Notes: a model not told the origin generated them from the letters alone. DNA of 64,000 bases from an uncultured delta proteobacterium (GCA_903892415.1 CAITIQ010000344.1:124001-188000); one strand, 5' to 3'; positions 51,727 to 61,052 are shown, counted from the stretch's first letter. Numbers and translations: made by a program.

Positions 51727-53124
51727 ATGATACGGCTCGGACAGAAGCTCGATCAAGCAAAGGGCCAAAGCTTTCTCAGGAAGTGCCGAACGGCCCTGGG
51801 CTTTGCGTGCATTTTGCTGCTGGGAACGCTGAGCAAACGTGCCGGTGCCGAGGGGGACGCTCCAACATTGTCAGGTACTTGGAGCGCAACACCACTTCGA
51901 GAGGCCTGGAGTACCTCTGAATGGGGCGACGCTTGTGGACCCAAGCCCAGCGGGGGCGGAGCGCCCGGAGGAACGGTGTCAATCACCGAAACGGGGTCCG
52001 AACTTTTGATTCAGGGCGCTGGAGCGGCGTTCTCAACGGCGAATTGTTTGGACCCGATGCCCGGGCTCAAGCGGTCGAGCCACTCGGCTTCGAAGCGCGG
52101 TTGGTCTTCCACCTGCGTCAGCCCTGCAGGAGATCCACGACGAGCCACCATCCAAACTCGCATCTCGGCGACCGACGATACGATCGTTTTCTCCGAAACC
52201 GGCGTTTACGAGTTCGCGATCAAGGACACGGTCTGCAAAGCGAGCGTGTCACGGTCGCGGTCCTTCAAGTTGAGCGAGCGTGCGGGCGTCAAAGCGCTGC
52301 CTTCGGCGAGTGCTGTAGCTGAGCCCTCGGCTCCACCTCCTGCGCCTTCTGCACAGCCAACGGCCAAGCCCGACGAGCCGACTCCAGCGCCCGCGTCGGA
52401 GTGCGACCCCGATGCAACGCCAGCGCGCTTCGAGCTGCGCCCCTCTCGCAAACTGCTTCGGCCTGGCGACAGCTTCGCGTTTCGAACGTCGAGCTTCGAC
52501 GCCAAAGGCTGCTCCCTGGGCTCTGCGGTGGAACTGACGCTCGAGGGCCCAGCGGAGCTGCTGGCCAAAGTGAAAATGAAGGGCTCGACGTTGGAGGTCG
52601 ACCGTGATGCACCCGACGGCACGGTGACGATCGTGGCCACGTTGGCGGGAGAGACGGTCCAAGCGACCGCCGAGATCACCCCGATTGGAAGCTATGACGC
52701 CCTGCTTCGCGCCCGCGGGCTCGATGCGCGCGGAGAGGATGATCGTCCGCAAAGCGCGGTGCTTGCCGGGGGCGTTGGCAGCAAGACCCAGAGGGCGAGT
52801 TCGCAAGATCGGCCGAACCGCATCGCACTGATCGCCTCGGCCGTCGGAGTCGCTTTCGTGTTGGCCTTCATCGCGCTGGTGCTTTTGCGGCGCGGAAAGC
52901 GCCAAACCGCGTCCGTAGAAGAAGAGTCGGCTCCGCCTCCGGCCGTCGAGTTCTTCGAGGTCCCGCCGGCCTCCGAGCCGGTGCTTGCAGCCGAAGTGCC
53001 TTTGGTCGCTCGACTTCCTCCGGTGGTGCCCGGAATGGTCTGCCCAAACTGCGGTGAACTCTATCCGAAGGGCACTGCCTTCTGTGGTGGCGACGGTACT
53101 GAACTCATGCCCGTGAACGGCTGA
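51727..53124 (+). CDS. Membrane protein with C-terminal zinc ribbon
   Basis: 465 residues. An N-terminal hydrophobic segment ALGFACILLLGTLS is probably a signal or anchor, with the extracytoplasmic part including four Cys (DACGPK, ANCLDP, SSTCVS, DTVCKA). A Pro/Ala linker, a beta-sandwich, a second membrane helix IALIASAVGVAFVLAFIALV and a C-terminal CPNCGELYPKGTAFCGGDG ribbon (C-x2-C...C) on the far side follow. The ribbon would bind one zinc. Divergent from the upstream ribbon/GYF gene across 69 nt. Possibly signal-transducing; unknown. Confidence 0.7.
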   Translation: MIRLGQKLDQAKGQSFLRKCRTALGFACILLLGTLSKRAGAEGDAPTLSGTWSATPLREAWSTSEWGDACGPKPSGGGAPGGTVSITETGSELLIQGAGAAFSTANCLDPMPGLKRSSHSASKRGWSSTCVSPAGDPRRATIQTRISATDDTIVFSETGVYEFAIKDTVCKASVSRSRSFKLSERAGVKALPSASAVAEPSAPPPAPSAQPTAKPDEPTPAPASECDPDATPARFELRPSRKLLRPGDSFAFRTSSFDAKGCSLGSAVELTLEGPAELLAKVKMKGSTLEVDRDAPDGTVTIVATLAGETVQATAEITPIGSYDALLRARGLDARGEDDRPQSAVLAGGVGSKTQRASSQDRPNRIALIASAVGVAFVLAFIALVLLRRGKRQTASVEEESAPPPAVEFFEVPPASEPVLAAEVPLVARLPPVVPGMVCPNCGELYPKGTAFCGGDGTELMPVNG

Positions 53125-53194
53125 GCGCCGGGATCGTCGGAATGCGTGTCGTGGGCTCTCGCATCCGGGCGCGAAGTTGACTACGAATGAGATC

Positions 53195-53899
53195 GTGAGC
53201 ACTTCCAATACTTCCTGGGTTTTCGCGCTAGCAGTCTTGGCGTCGGCTGCTTGTTCAGACGACGAGTCGACTTCGGGCGGGGGCGGCTCGGGCGCCAGCA
53301 CCTCGACGAGCGGCGGCGGTGGCAGCACCGGGACGGCCGGTGCAACCTCGACTGGAGGTGGTGGAGCAGGCGGCACGGCCTCGACCACCGGCGGGGGCGG
53401 CGTGGGCGGTGAAGGCGGCAGCATCATGGTGACCTGCACCACGGATCCCGCTGATTCGGCCTGCATCGCATGCGCGAAGGACACTTGTTGCGAGGAAACC
53501 ACCGCCTGTCTCGAGGACGCTTCGTGCGCAGCCTGCGTGGCCTGTATCGACACCGCCGCCGACCCGACGACCTGCCTCGACAGCTGTGACCTCAACGCTC
53601 CCGTCACGGCGGCTGTCTACAATTGCACGACCGCCAACTGCCAGGCGGACTGCTTCGCAGGCGCCGACGCTTGCGCACCGGTTGCGTCGGATGACGCGTG
53701 CACGACCTGTGCGAAGGACTCGTGTTGCGACGCAGTCACGGCCTGTCAGGCCTCGGCTCAGTGCATCGCCTGCCTTCAGTGCGTAGGCATGGCGGCGACT
53801 CCTACCGACTGCTTGGGCAACGGCTGCTCTCTCAGTGATTCTGCGACGACGCAGCTCTTGGGATGCGCGCAGCAGTCTTGCCCGGTCTGTTTGAATTAG
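53195..53899 (+). CDS. Cys-rich lipoprotein with Gly/Ser/Thr linker
   Basis: 234 residues from GTG 53195 (TTG 53177 is possible). Signal WVFALAVLASAAC with lipobox Cys, then about 70 residues of GGGGS/T low complexity, then two tandem Cys modules: CIACAKDTCCEETTACLED and CTTCAKDSCCDAVTACQAS, each with C-x2-C-x4-C-C-x5-C, followed by CVACIDT/CLQCVGM partners. The paired modules show an internal duplication. Typical of Polyangiales surface lipoproteins; role unknown. The next gene starts 12 nt later with a clear ribosome binding site. Confidence 0.72.
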   Translation: MSTSNTSWVFALAVLASAACSDDESTSGGGGSGASTSTSGGGGSTGTAGATSTGGGGAGGTASTTGGGGVGGEGGSIMVTCTTDPADSACIACAKDTCCEETTACLEDASCAACVACIDTAADPTTCLDSCDLNAPVTAAVYNCTTANCQADCFAGADACAPVASDDACTTCAKDSCCDAVTACQASAQCIACLQCVGMAATPTDCLGNGCSLSDSATTQLLGCAQQSCPVCLN

Positions 53900-53911
53900 C
53901 TCGGAGGACTC

Positions 53912-55201
53912 TTGGAGCCGATCCGTCGTCGCAGAATTGCCTCTCCGCAGCTCGAGCTGCCGAACGTCGCCGCTGGCGAGCCCATTGATTCGACGCAAGC
54001 CGAAGCTGCAAGCTCGGTAGAGAATGTGGATGACGGGTGGGACGTCCCGCCGACACAACAGGCAGCCCAAGATTCGGTTGCGCCCGAATCCACGCAACCG
54101 CAGAGCACCGCAACCGCGAGCAGCGCAGAAACACCTGCCGTTGCCGCGGCAGCGAGCTCCACCTCAACGAACGACGCGCCCGAAGACATTCGTGCGACCA
54201 CGCAGAGCGCGAGGGATCCGAGCGCACAGCAGGTTCCAAGCGCCAAGGATCCAGGCGTGAAGGCGCCAAGCGCCAAAGACCCTAGCGGAGGAGGCACAGC
54301 GCCGCGTCGTCACGATATGCGAGCCCCTCGCGTTCGGCGCTCAACACGCGAATCAGAGCTGTTCCGTCAGCCCGCCGCGCCCGCAGAGCCCAAGCGAAAT
54401 GTTGCTGCTCCAACGAGTGAATCGGGTGAGCCACGCGTAGAAACACAGGAGCGCCGGCCCGACCTGCGTGAGCGCCGCCCCGATCTCCGTGAGCGCCGGC
54501 CCGACCTGCGTGAGCCTCGTCGGCCGGAACGTCGCGACAGTGCGGATCTGCTGGGTCCACGTAGGCCCGAGCGTCGCGACAGTTCGGATCTGCTGGGCCC
54601 CCGTCGACCGGATCGCGCGGCGCGCAACGTGGTGGAAGACGGTGAGCCCGCTCGGCCGGTGGTCGCAGCGCCGCCCGCAGCCTCGGTCAAGCCCAAGCCG
54701 AAGGTCGTTCCAGCTCCCGTAGCCAAGGTTGAGGCCGCGCCTCCGCCCGCCGCACCGAGCCTCGCGGAGGAGCTGCGAGTGTTCGGCGCCAAACCTGTGG
54801 CCGAACGACAGACGGCTCAAAAGGCCGACAAGCCGCGCACAGCCAAAGACGCAATGCGCGAACGCGCACGCGCCAACCAAGAGGCGCGCAACGTAAAGGC
54901 GCCCAAAACGTTGCGCTCGGGTGAGATCGAAAAGCGCGAGGCGAACGCCTCCAAGCCGGCCACCTCGACGACCGAGCAAACCAAGGCCGCCGGCGCTCTC
55001 CCGGTAGGGAGTAGCAAAGCCGCAGCCAAGGAGGAGAGCTCCGCCGAGCTTTCAACGGTGAAGCCGAGCAAGCACGCAAAGGCCAAGGCCAAGGCGCTAC
55101 GAAAGCGTGAAGCCAAACCCGAGGTCGAGACGGAGGAAGAGGAAATCGTGGTCGTCAAGCCGGGCTTCTGGGCACGGGTAAAAAGCTTCTTTACCGGCTG
55201 A
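53912..55201 (+). CDS. Large disordered Lys/Ala/Pro/Arg-rich protein with ERRPDLR repeats
   Basis: 429 residues from TTG 53912, which has GGAGGA 3-4 nt upstream; no clear ATG is better. No folded domain is visible. It runs from a Ser/Thr/Ala-rich acidic part, through an Arg-rich tandem-repeat part (about residues 178-235), to a Lys/Ala-rich part and a C-terminal FWARVKSFFTG amphipathic helix that may touch the membrane. The mix of basic and acidic blocks suggests a nucleic-acid or membrane-binding role; unknown. GC composition is not different from neighbours. Confidence 0.65.
   Translation: MEPIRRRRIASPQLELPNVAAGEPIDSTQAEAASSVENVDDGWDVPPTQQAAQDSVAPESTQPQSTATASSAETPAVAAAASSTSTNDAPEDIRATTQSARDPSAQQVPSAKDPGVKAPSAKDPSGGGTAPRRHDMRAPRVRRSTRESELFRQPAAPAEPKRNVAAPTSESGEPRVETQERRPDLRERRPDLRERRPDLREPRRPERRDSADLLGPRRPERRDSSDLLGPRRPDRAARNVVEDGEPARPVVAAPPAASVKPKPKVVPAPVAKVEAAPPPAAPSLAEELRVFGAKPVAERQTAQKADKPRTAKDAMRERARANQEARNVKAPKTLRSGEIEKREANASKPATSTTEQTKAAGALPVGSSKAAAKEESSAELSTVKPSKHAKAKAKALRKREAKPEVETEEEEIVVVKPGFWARVKSFFTG
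54449..54605 (+). repeat. Tandem repeats coding ERRPDLR and RRPERRDSxDLLGP
   Basis: Three 21-bp units (GAGCGCCGGCCCGACCTGCGT with few changes, 54449-54511), then two 42-bp units coding PRRPERRDSxDLLGP (about 54521-54604). High identity suggests recent expansion. Confidence 0.8.
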
Positions 55202-55211
55202 TCCACGCTCC

Positions 55212-56039
55212 TCAACCAACTCGACGAACTTCACCGGCCTCGTCGAGCAGCGCTACCTCCTCTTCAAAATCCGCGACGCGGTAACCCTCTCCTTGCGCCA
55301 CGACCCGCATCAACACTTTGCCCTCCGGCAAGGCGTCGATGCGGAACTGCTTCACCTTGCCCGCCTCCACATCGCGGACGAAGGCCTTGCGCGCACGCCC
55401 ACGTGCGAGCGCCGAGACCAGCGCGGTCCCCGAGGAGGCCAAAGCAGCGACCGCCAACGTGAGGATGAAGACGTGGTCCACCAACGACGGCTCGCGCAAC
55501 CGCAGCTGTGCGCTGGAGAAGATCGTAACCTCGGTGAACAACGCTAATAGCGCGACGACCACAGCCGCCGCCCCTACCAACGCCTCGCCACGTTCACGAC
55601 CCGCCAGCCCCTTCTCAGCCAGCTTTCGTGCTCCAGAGATGGGCGCACCGAAGAAGAGAATGGTCAGCAGCAGCGCCGGTACCCAGATCATCGCGCCGAA
55701 GGTCGCGCCAATGATCATGCCTAGGCCAAAGCCCCAGGCCCCCGCGGACTCCTGAAGCATCAAGAACCCGCAAGCAATGCCAGCATTGAGCATGGCCAGA
55801 GGAATTGAGAGCACCCAACCCAACGAGATCGGGTAGCCGAAGATGGAAACCTTTTTCGGCTGACGCAGCAGCCACGCCCAAAAAGTCCCGATCACGAGCG
55901 TGGGAATACCAACGCCGAAGACGTTCGACGGAAAATCATGCAGCACCGCGCTGGTAGCCGCCGCGAGCGCTAGCCCCGCACCAGCGACATTGAGCGTCTC
56001 CAGCAGCTGACGCTTCTTAAAGGCACCCGCGGGAAGCAT
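55212..56039 (-). CDS. Multi-pass membrane protein, unknown
   Basis: 275 residues with about six hydrophobic segments (for example ALAAATSAVLHD, GVGIPTLVIGTFWAWLL, VLSIPLAMLNAGIACGFLML, MIIGATFGAMIWVPALLLTI, VGAAAVVVALLALFTEV, FILTLAVAALASSGTALV) and a soluble C-terminal 60 residues of beta type. No substrate-binding motif is seen. It converges on the repeat-protein gene 10 nt away. ATG 56039. Confidence 0.75.
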   Translation of the reverse strand: MLPAGAFKKRQLLETLNVAGAGLALAAATSAVLHDFPSNVFGVGIPTLVIGTFWAWLLRQPKKVSIFGYPISLGWVLSIPLAMLNAGIACGFLMLQESAGAWGFGLGMIIGATFGAMIWVPALLLTILFFGAPISGARKLAEKGLAGRERGEALVGAAAVVVALLALFTEVTIFSSAQLRLREPSLVDHVFILTLAVAALASSGTALVSALARGRARKAFVRDVEAGKVKQFRIDALPEGKVLMRVVAQGEGYRVADFEEEVALLDEAGEVRRVG

Positions 56040-56065
56040 CTCTCAGGGTTAGCAGACAAAAGGCC

Positions 56066-56089
56066 GAAAGGCCGGATCACCGGCCTTTC
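56066..56089 (-). terminator. Hairpin terminator after the Cys-rich MYXO-CTERM-like gene
   Basis: GAAAGGCCGG (56066-56075) pairs perfectly with CCGGCCTTTC (56080-56089), loop 4 nt. On the minus strand it is followed by GGCCTTTTGTC, a short U-run. 26 nt beyond the stop of the Cys-rich gene; would also serve the downstream minus-strand gene as an upstream barrier. Confidence 0.7.
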
Positions 56090-56114
56090 AAACGAGCATC
56101 AGCCTAAGTGGCGT

Positions 56115-56903
56115 TCAGGCCTTGCGACGACGTCGGGCAGCAACCGCACCGACCGCGGCGGCAACGCCGAGCAGTGCTGCGGGGTTGAAGTCATTGTTGG
56201 TGCCGCTGGTGGAGCAGCCACCGACTGAAGCGCTGGCGCTGGCCTCGACCTCGAACTCGAGCTCGATCTCGAAGTTCGACACGAGGTATTCCACACAGGC
56301 CGGAATGTCTTGGATGGCGAGGTACTGACCATCGCAGAAGAGCGCGCCTTCGGGTGCGTCGCAGTCAAGCTCGCAGCCGCCCTTCAACTCGGCCGAGCAG
56401 CTGATGTTGCAGTCGAAGTTTGCGTTGGCATCGCAGGAGCCTTCGCAGCACATATCGCACTGGCCCTGGCAATCCAGCTCGGCGCTGCCTTCACAGCTCG
56501 ACTCGCACTCGGTGGTGCAGGAGCTGCCACAGTACTCCTGGCACTCAGTGTCACCAGCGTCGCACTGCGAAACGACCTGTGCCTCGCAGTCGGCCTGGCA
56601 GTTGGAGGTGCAGCTGAAGTTTGCGTTGGCCTCACACTCCGCTTGGCAGCCACCAGTGCAGCTCCCGGTGCACTCAACGTTGACCTCGGCGTTGCACTGA
56701 CCATCGCAGGCCGCAACGAACGAGAGCGGTTGACAGTTCGCCTTGCAGCCACCTTCAAACTCGAAGTGACACTCACCCACCGAGGTGAACTCGATGTTGC
56801 CACAGGGGTTGGTCGAGGTCTCGGCGAGGGCGGTGGACGCGAACAGCCCGCTGGCTCCGAGAACGGTGGCGGTCATGCAAGCGAGTTTCTTAAGAGTCTG
56901 CAT
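56115..56903 (-). CDS. Cys-rich secreted protein with MYXO-CTERM-like sorting tail
   Basis: 262 residues. Signal peptide MTATVLGASGLFASTALA. The body, residues 30-200, has a Cys about every four residues (C-x3-C and C-x3-C-x3-C, such as CTGSCTGGCQAEC and CQADCEA), over 40 Cys with Asn/Gln/Glu/Ala between. A Cys-containing turn GGCSTSGTN is followed by a membrane helix AALLGVAAAVGAVAA and RRRRKA, the C-terminal Cys-helix-Arg pattern of MYXO-CTERM proteins, which are trimmed and anchored at the cell surface. Good ribosome binding site, AAGGAG 7 nt before ATG. No CxxCH haem motif, so a disulfide or metal-binding surface fibre or coat protein is possible. Hairpin terminator follows. Confidence 0.85.
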   Translation of the reverse strand: MQTLKKLACMTATVLGASGLFASTALAETSTNPCGNIEFTSVGECHFEFEGGCKANCQPLSFVAACDGQCNAEVNVECTGSCTGGCQAECEANANFSCTSNCQADCEAQVVSQCDAGDTECQEYCGSSCTTECESSCEGSAELDCQGQCDMCCEGSCDANANFDCNISCSAELKGGCELDCDAPEGALFCDGQYLAIQDIPACVEYLVSNFEIELEFEVEASASASVGGCSTSGTNNDFNPAALLGVAAAVGAVAARRRRKA

Positions 56904-57063
56904 TGTTGGTCTCCTTCACTGACGTTGTAACGGCTACTGGCAATCTTCGGATACGAGGCGCAAGAAGTCGACTTCCCAGCGACACCTTTGATTCACGACA
57001 AAATAGTGCTCTCGCTCTGGAGGGCCCTGCATCACGTCGGCACACCCTGTCGAACTGTGCCAA

Positions 57064-59478
57064 CTAGCTCCCCTGTCCGAGCCTTATTCGGACAAGCTTG
57101 GCCAGTTCACGCCAAGCACCGAGCCGACCACCCTCCCGAACCGTCTTTCCAATCGCTGAGGTCGGTTCATTCACGACCGCCCAGGTCAGGTCCTGCGTCC
57201 GCGAAACATCAACGTGCGTCGTGCCCAGCCGACGCGCGACCGACAGCAGGTCCCCGAGCCGCCCGAGCTCGGTGTCGTCCAGCGGATTGCTTTCGAGCCG
57301 GGCCGACGTGCGACAAAGCCCGCTCGATAGTTCGAAGGCGATCGAGTCGAAATCGATGCGGATGTTCTCGTTGCTCGCCTCGGCCAGCAGATTGCGAATC
57401 GCCCGCGCATCCGGCGGATCACGACGCAGGGCGCGCAGCAGGTCGGCTTCGAGCACCACGCGGGTCGCGGCGGAGAGCGCCCGCGGTGGACGAACGCCAG
57501 TACGCGAGAGCTCGGCCAGCAGCGTCGCGTTGCTCGTAAACACGTGCCTGTACGCCGACTCGGCCTCACGCACAGCGTCCGCCAGGATCTCCTCGACCAC
57601 GCCGGCGCGTTCATCGAGCGGCAGTTGCTTGAGCCCCGTGATCGGGATCGGCAGGGCGCGCAGCTCATTGCGCAATGCCTCGAGATCGTCGTTGAGGAAC
57701 AGCTCGCTCAGCTTGGCGTTGGGCTGTTCTGGGCGCAGACCACCGAGCACGTGCGGCCCGCCCTCCGAAAGTACAGCAAAGAAAAAACGCTGCGACTCCT
57801 GCAGCACCTCATCCCGCACTGTCACCGCCCCTTCAGCGAAACGCAGTTCTTCTTTACGCACCGAGGCGAACTCACGGTCCACCAGCGAAAGGCCGGGACA
57901 CGGCAGCACCTTGGTACCGAAGGTCGAGCCCACCGCAAAGGTCAACGCATAGGCGGCCCGATCGACGCGCGACGGCAGGACGACGTTGCGATAGACCTCG
58001 GCCGCGCTCACTCCGCGCCCATGCGGCCTCGCTAGCTCCAACCTCGCCTCGAACTCGGCGTTGATGGTGCGCCCGGTGAGCTCCTCATACAGCTCGATGG
58101 CGCGCGCGGCGTAGCGGAGGAGTTGCGTTGGTTCGAGCCCGTCCACGTCATCGAAGAACCAGCCGCAGCTCGTGTACATCAACATGCGGTTGTGTTGCAG
58201 CTCGAGCGCGCGCAAGGCGCGGCTGCGCGAAGACTCCGGCCTTTGCTCGGCGGCAAGAAAGGCCGCGCTGGTCTCCGCGCGGCGATCGAGCAGGAGCTTG
58301 ATGTACTGATTGCGCGCGCGCCAAGGGTCGTAAAAAACGTCGGTCATGCTCGTGAACAGCTCGTCGCTCAATTCACGCAGCCAGTCGAAGGCCGCTCGCA
58401 GCGGCGCGCGCCAGGCCTGACTGCTGTCACCGCGCATACGACAGCCGCAATCGTCCTTCCAGCGACTCACGCCGTGGGCGCAACTCCACGCCGTGTTCTC
58501 ACGAATACGCGCCTCGAAGGTGGGCGGGAACTCGGCGAGGAAGGCGGCATAGTTGGTGAGCTTGAGGTCTGCGCTTTTGTCGATGCGATCGAGCGCGTAG
58601 GCCAGCGCCATCTCCCCGAGGCGATGGTGGTGCCCGTAGGTTTCACCATCGGTTGCGATGTGAATCAGGTGAGGCGCGTCTTTGCGCGGCGCACGCCCTT
58701 TCACGAGACGCTCGGCGAAGGCTCCGCCGTTCGTCAGCAGCCGTTCGAAGGCCACAGCTTGGGAGAGCGGTCCATCGTAGAAGAAGACGGCGATCGAGAG
58801 TCCCTCACCAAGCTCGACACGATAGGGCATCGTGGTATCGAGCGTGGACTCAGTCACCGAAACAAACGCACTGCCCGCCGGCGTGAGCGGGCGCACGGCC
58901 TCGACCTGACGCGGCGCCAACACCGTAAAGAGCACGCCGGCTCGCGCCAGCGCCCGGAGTGAGTCGAGACAAACGCCTGTCTCGGCGAGCCACATCCCCT
59001 CGGCTTTGCGCTGATAACGGGCCTCGAAGTCAGCCATGCCCCAGACCGCCTGCGTCTCTTGATCGCGCGCGGAAGCGAGCGGCATGATCATGTGGCTGTA
59101 CACCTGCGCCATCGCCGAGCCGTGTCCGAGCGCACGCACGCTCTGGCGATCCGCCTCGAGGATGGCTTGGTAAGAACGCGGCGAATGAGCCTGCAACCAG
59201 GACATCAACGTCGGGCCCATGTTGAAGCTGATGCGCGCGTAGTTGTTGACGATGGCCGCTACGTTCTCTTCGGCATCGAGCATGCGAGCGCGCGCGTTTG
59301 CGCCGTAACACTCCGAGTCGATGCGGGCATTCCAATCGTGAAAAGGGTGGGCCGAGTCTTGCCGCTCGATCCGCTGCAGCCACGGATTCTCGCGGGGCGG
59401 CTGGTAGAAATGGCCATGGATGCAGAGATGTTTGGTCGCCACGGGGTGCAGCGTAGCCCAAGCACGGCACGTCCTCAT
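57064..59478 (-). CDS. Glycoside hydrolase family 57 protein (DUF3536 type)
   Basis: 804 residues from ATG 59478, which has GAGAGA 8 nt upstream; GTG 59442 is a shorter option. The GH57 start HGHFYQPPRENPW is at residue 21, with the family DARIDSECY-like NARIDSECYGANARAR, FNMGPTLMSWLQ, and HIATDGETYGHHHRLGE, the conserved (D)GE motif. The C-terminal 350 residues fit DUF3536. GH57 enzymes act on alpha-glucans (amylopullulanase, branching type); the DUF3536 group is little studied. Probably cytoplasmic, since there is no signal. Divergent from a lipoprotein gene with a 42-nt gap. Confidence 0.88.
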   Translation of the reverse strand: MRTCRAWATLHPVATKHLCIHGHFYQPPRENPWLQRIERQDSAHPFHDWNARIDSECYGANARARMLDAEENVAAIVNNYARISFNMGPTLMSWLQAHSPRSYQAILEADRQSVRALGHGSAMAQVYSHMIMPLASARDQETQAVWGMADFEARYQRKAEGMWLAETGVCLDSLRALARAGVLFTVLAPRQVEAVRPLTPAGSAFVSVTESTLDTTMPYRVELGEGLSIAVFFYDGPLSQAVAFERLLTNGGAFAERLVKGRAPRKDAPHLIHIATDGETYGHHHRLGEMALAYALDRIDKSADLKLTNYAAFLAEFPPTFEARIRENTAWSCAHGVSRWKDDCGCRMRGDSSQAWRAPLRAAFDWLRELSDELFTSMTDVFYDPWRARNQYIKLLLDRRAETSAAFLAAEQRPESSRSRALRALELQHNRMLMYTSCGWFFDDVDGLEPTQLLRYAARAIELYEELTGRTINAEFEARLELARPHGRGVSAAEVYRNVVLPSRVDRAAYALTFAVGSTFGTKVLPCPGLSLVDREFASVRKEELRFAEGAVTVRDEVLQESQRFFFAVLSEGGPHVLGGLRPEQPNAKLSELFLNDDLEALRNELRALPIPITGLKQLPLDERAGVVEEILADAVREAESAYRHVFTSNATLLAELSRTGVRPPRALSAATRVVLEADLLRALRRDPPDARAIRNLLAEASNENIRIDFDSIAFELSSGLCRTSARLESNPLDDTELGRLGDLLSVARRLGTTHVDVSRTQDLTWAVVNEPTSAIGKTVREGGRLGAWRELAKLVRIRLGQGS

Positions 59479-59520
59479 CGCGTCGTTCTCTCGACGCTGG
59501 GACGCGGCTAAGCTGCGCCG

Positions 59521-60045
59521 ATGCAACGAGCATTGGTCGGACTTCTAGGCTTGTTATCGGCGTGTGGCGGACCAGCTGCGATCATTGGAGGGCCGTTTCC
59601 GGGCGATCCGGAGAACTTCAGCTACGACCTCGAGGGCACGAAGGTCACGCTGCAGAAGGGAACCAACGAGGTGCGGACGGGCGACAAGCCGGACGATTTG
59701 ATCGCGACCGATCTCACCGGGCACCGACTTGACGCAGACCTCGACGGCGACAAGAGCACCGACCGCGCGGTGGTGCTGACGCGCGACGACGGAACGCTGA
59801 AGCTGCATTACCTCGTGGTACTGCGAAACCCCGGTGGAGATGTCGTGGCGACCGAGGCGGTGCGGCTGGGCAAGAACGTGCTCGTAGAAAAGCTCGAGCT
59901 CGATCCCAAGGGCAAAGGCTTCATCGTCGAGCTCTTGGGCCGGGACGAAGAGGCACCGGAAGACCTTCCCCCTTCGATCCGATTGACCCGCCGTTTTCAG
60001 GTCCTGGACGGCAAGCTCACCTCGCTCGATCCGCCGAAGAAGTAG
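59521..60045 (+). CDS. Small predicted lipoprotein
   Basis: 174 residues. Signal MQRALVGLLGLLSAC, lipobox L-S-A-C15. The mature domain has LTGHRLDADLDGDKSTDRAV, an acidic DxDGD stretch typical of a calcium site, and beta strands. A -10-like TAAGCT lies 6 nt before ATG. No family recognised. Converges on the dihydrouridine synthase gene. Confidence 0.72.
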   Translation: MQRALVGLLGLLSACGGPAAIIGGPFPGDPENFSYDLEGTKVTLQKGTNEVRTGDKPDDLIATDLTGHRLDADLDGDKSTDRAVVLTRDDGTLKLHYLVVLRNPGGDVVATEAVRLGKNVLVEKLELDPKGKGFIVELLGRDEEAPEDLPPSIRLTRRFQVLDGKLTSLDPPKK

Positions 60046-60050
60046 CTAGC

Positions 60051-61052
60051 TCAGGCGGCGGCCGCAGCGAGGCGCGTGCGTTCCTCTTCCAAGATCTGCA
60101 GGCACTCGGCGAGTGAGTCGCTGAACAGCAGCCGCTTGCGAATCGAGGCGGCCCCCGGCAGACCACGCAAATAGCCGGTGAGATGCCGCCGGGTGACGCG
60201 TACGCCGTAAGGCTCACCGCGCGCACCAACGTTGGCGATCAGATGATCGCGGCACAGGTCGAAGCGTTCATCGAAGCTGGGAGCCGGGCGCACAACACCG
60301 CGATCCAAGAGGTCGCGACACTCATCGAACACCCACGGATGATCGATGGCTGCGCGGCCGATCATCACGCCATCGCAGCCCGTCTCATCGAGCGCGCGCT
60401 TGGCGTCCTCCGCGGTCTTGATGTCGCCATTGACGATCACCGGGATCTTCAGCTGCGCTTTGGCCTTCGCCGCGTAGCTCCAATCAGCGTTCCCGGAGTG
60501 GCCCATCTGCGCGGTGCGGCAATGGATGGTGAGGACGCGCACACCCACGTCCTCGAGGCGCTTGGCCAATTCGACGATCGGCATCTCCGACTCGGGCCCG
60601 TAGCCGATGCGTGTTTTCACCGTTACCGGCAGCTTGACCGTACCGACGATCAGCTTGGCCATTGCCACCATCGCCGCGGGGTTGCGAAGCCATCCGGCGC
60701 CCGCGCCGCGCCCCGCGATCTTCGGCACCCAGCAGCCGCAGTTGATATCGATGAACGCCGGATTGGCCGCTTCTGCGACGCTAGCCGCCTCCGCCAAACG
60801 CTCGGGATCCGAGCCGTAGATTTGGATCGCCGTGGGCGTGTCTTCCGCGCCAAGGGTGATCTTGCGTTTGGCGGTCTTGCAGCCGCGCAGCAGGCCCTCG
60901 GCGTTTACGAACTCGGTCACGCAAAGACCAGCACCGTGCTCGCGACAGAGCCGGCGAAAGACCTCGTCGGACACGTCCTCCATCGGTGCTAGGATCACAG
61001 GCTGCCCTTGGAAGAGCTGCTCAAACGTCGGCGATGCTTTCGGCGAATCCAT
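60051..61052 (-). CDS. tRNA-dihydrouridine synthase
   Basis: 333 residues of the Dus family (DusB-like). FMN-binding TIM barrel starting VILAPMEDVSDEVFRRLCRE; catalytic Cys107 in IDINCGCWVP (Trp where most have Pro), KTRIGYG, LTIHCRTA, IPVIVNGDI and VMIGRAAIDHPW. A C-terminal helical domain ends the protein. It reduces uridines in the tRNA D loop with NADPH. DusB is often paired with fis; no fis here. ATG 61052. Confidence 0.95.
   Translation of the reverse strand: MDSPKASPTFEQLFQGQPVILAPMEDVSDEVFRRLCREHGAGLCVTEFVNAEGLLRGCKTAKRKITLGAEDTPTAIQIYGSDPERLAEAASVAEAANPAFIDINCGCWVPKIAGRGAGAGWLRNPAAMVAMAKLIVGTVKLPVTVKTRIGYGPESEMPIVELAKRLEDVGVRVLTIHCRTAQMGHSGNADWSYAAKAKAQLKIPVIVNGDIKTAEDAKRALDETGCDGVMIGRAAIDHPWVFDECRDLLDRGVVRPAPSFDERFDLCRDHLIANVGARGEPYGVRVTRRHLTGYLRGLPGAASIRKRLLFSDSLAECLQILEEERTRLAAAAA

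Noticed and set aside
52249-53607. Antisense open frame of 452 codons across two plus-strand genes
   Set aside because: It spans two genes with signals, zinc-ribbon and Cys modules on the other strand, and shows only Arg/Gly-rich low complexity.
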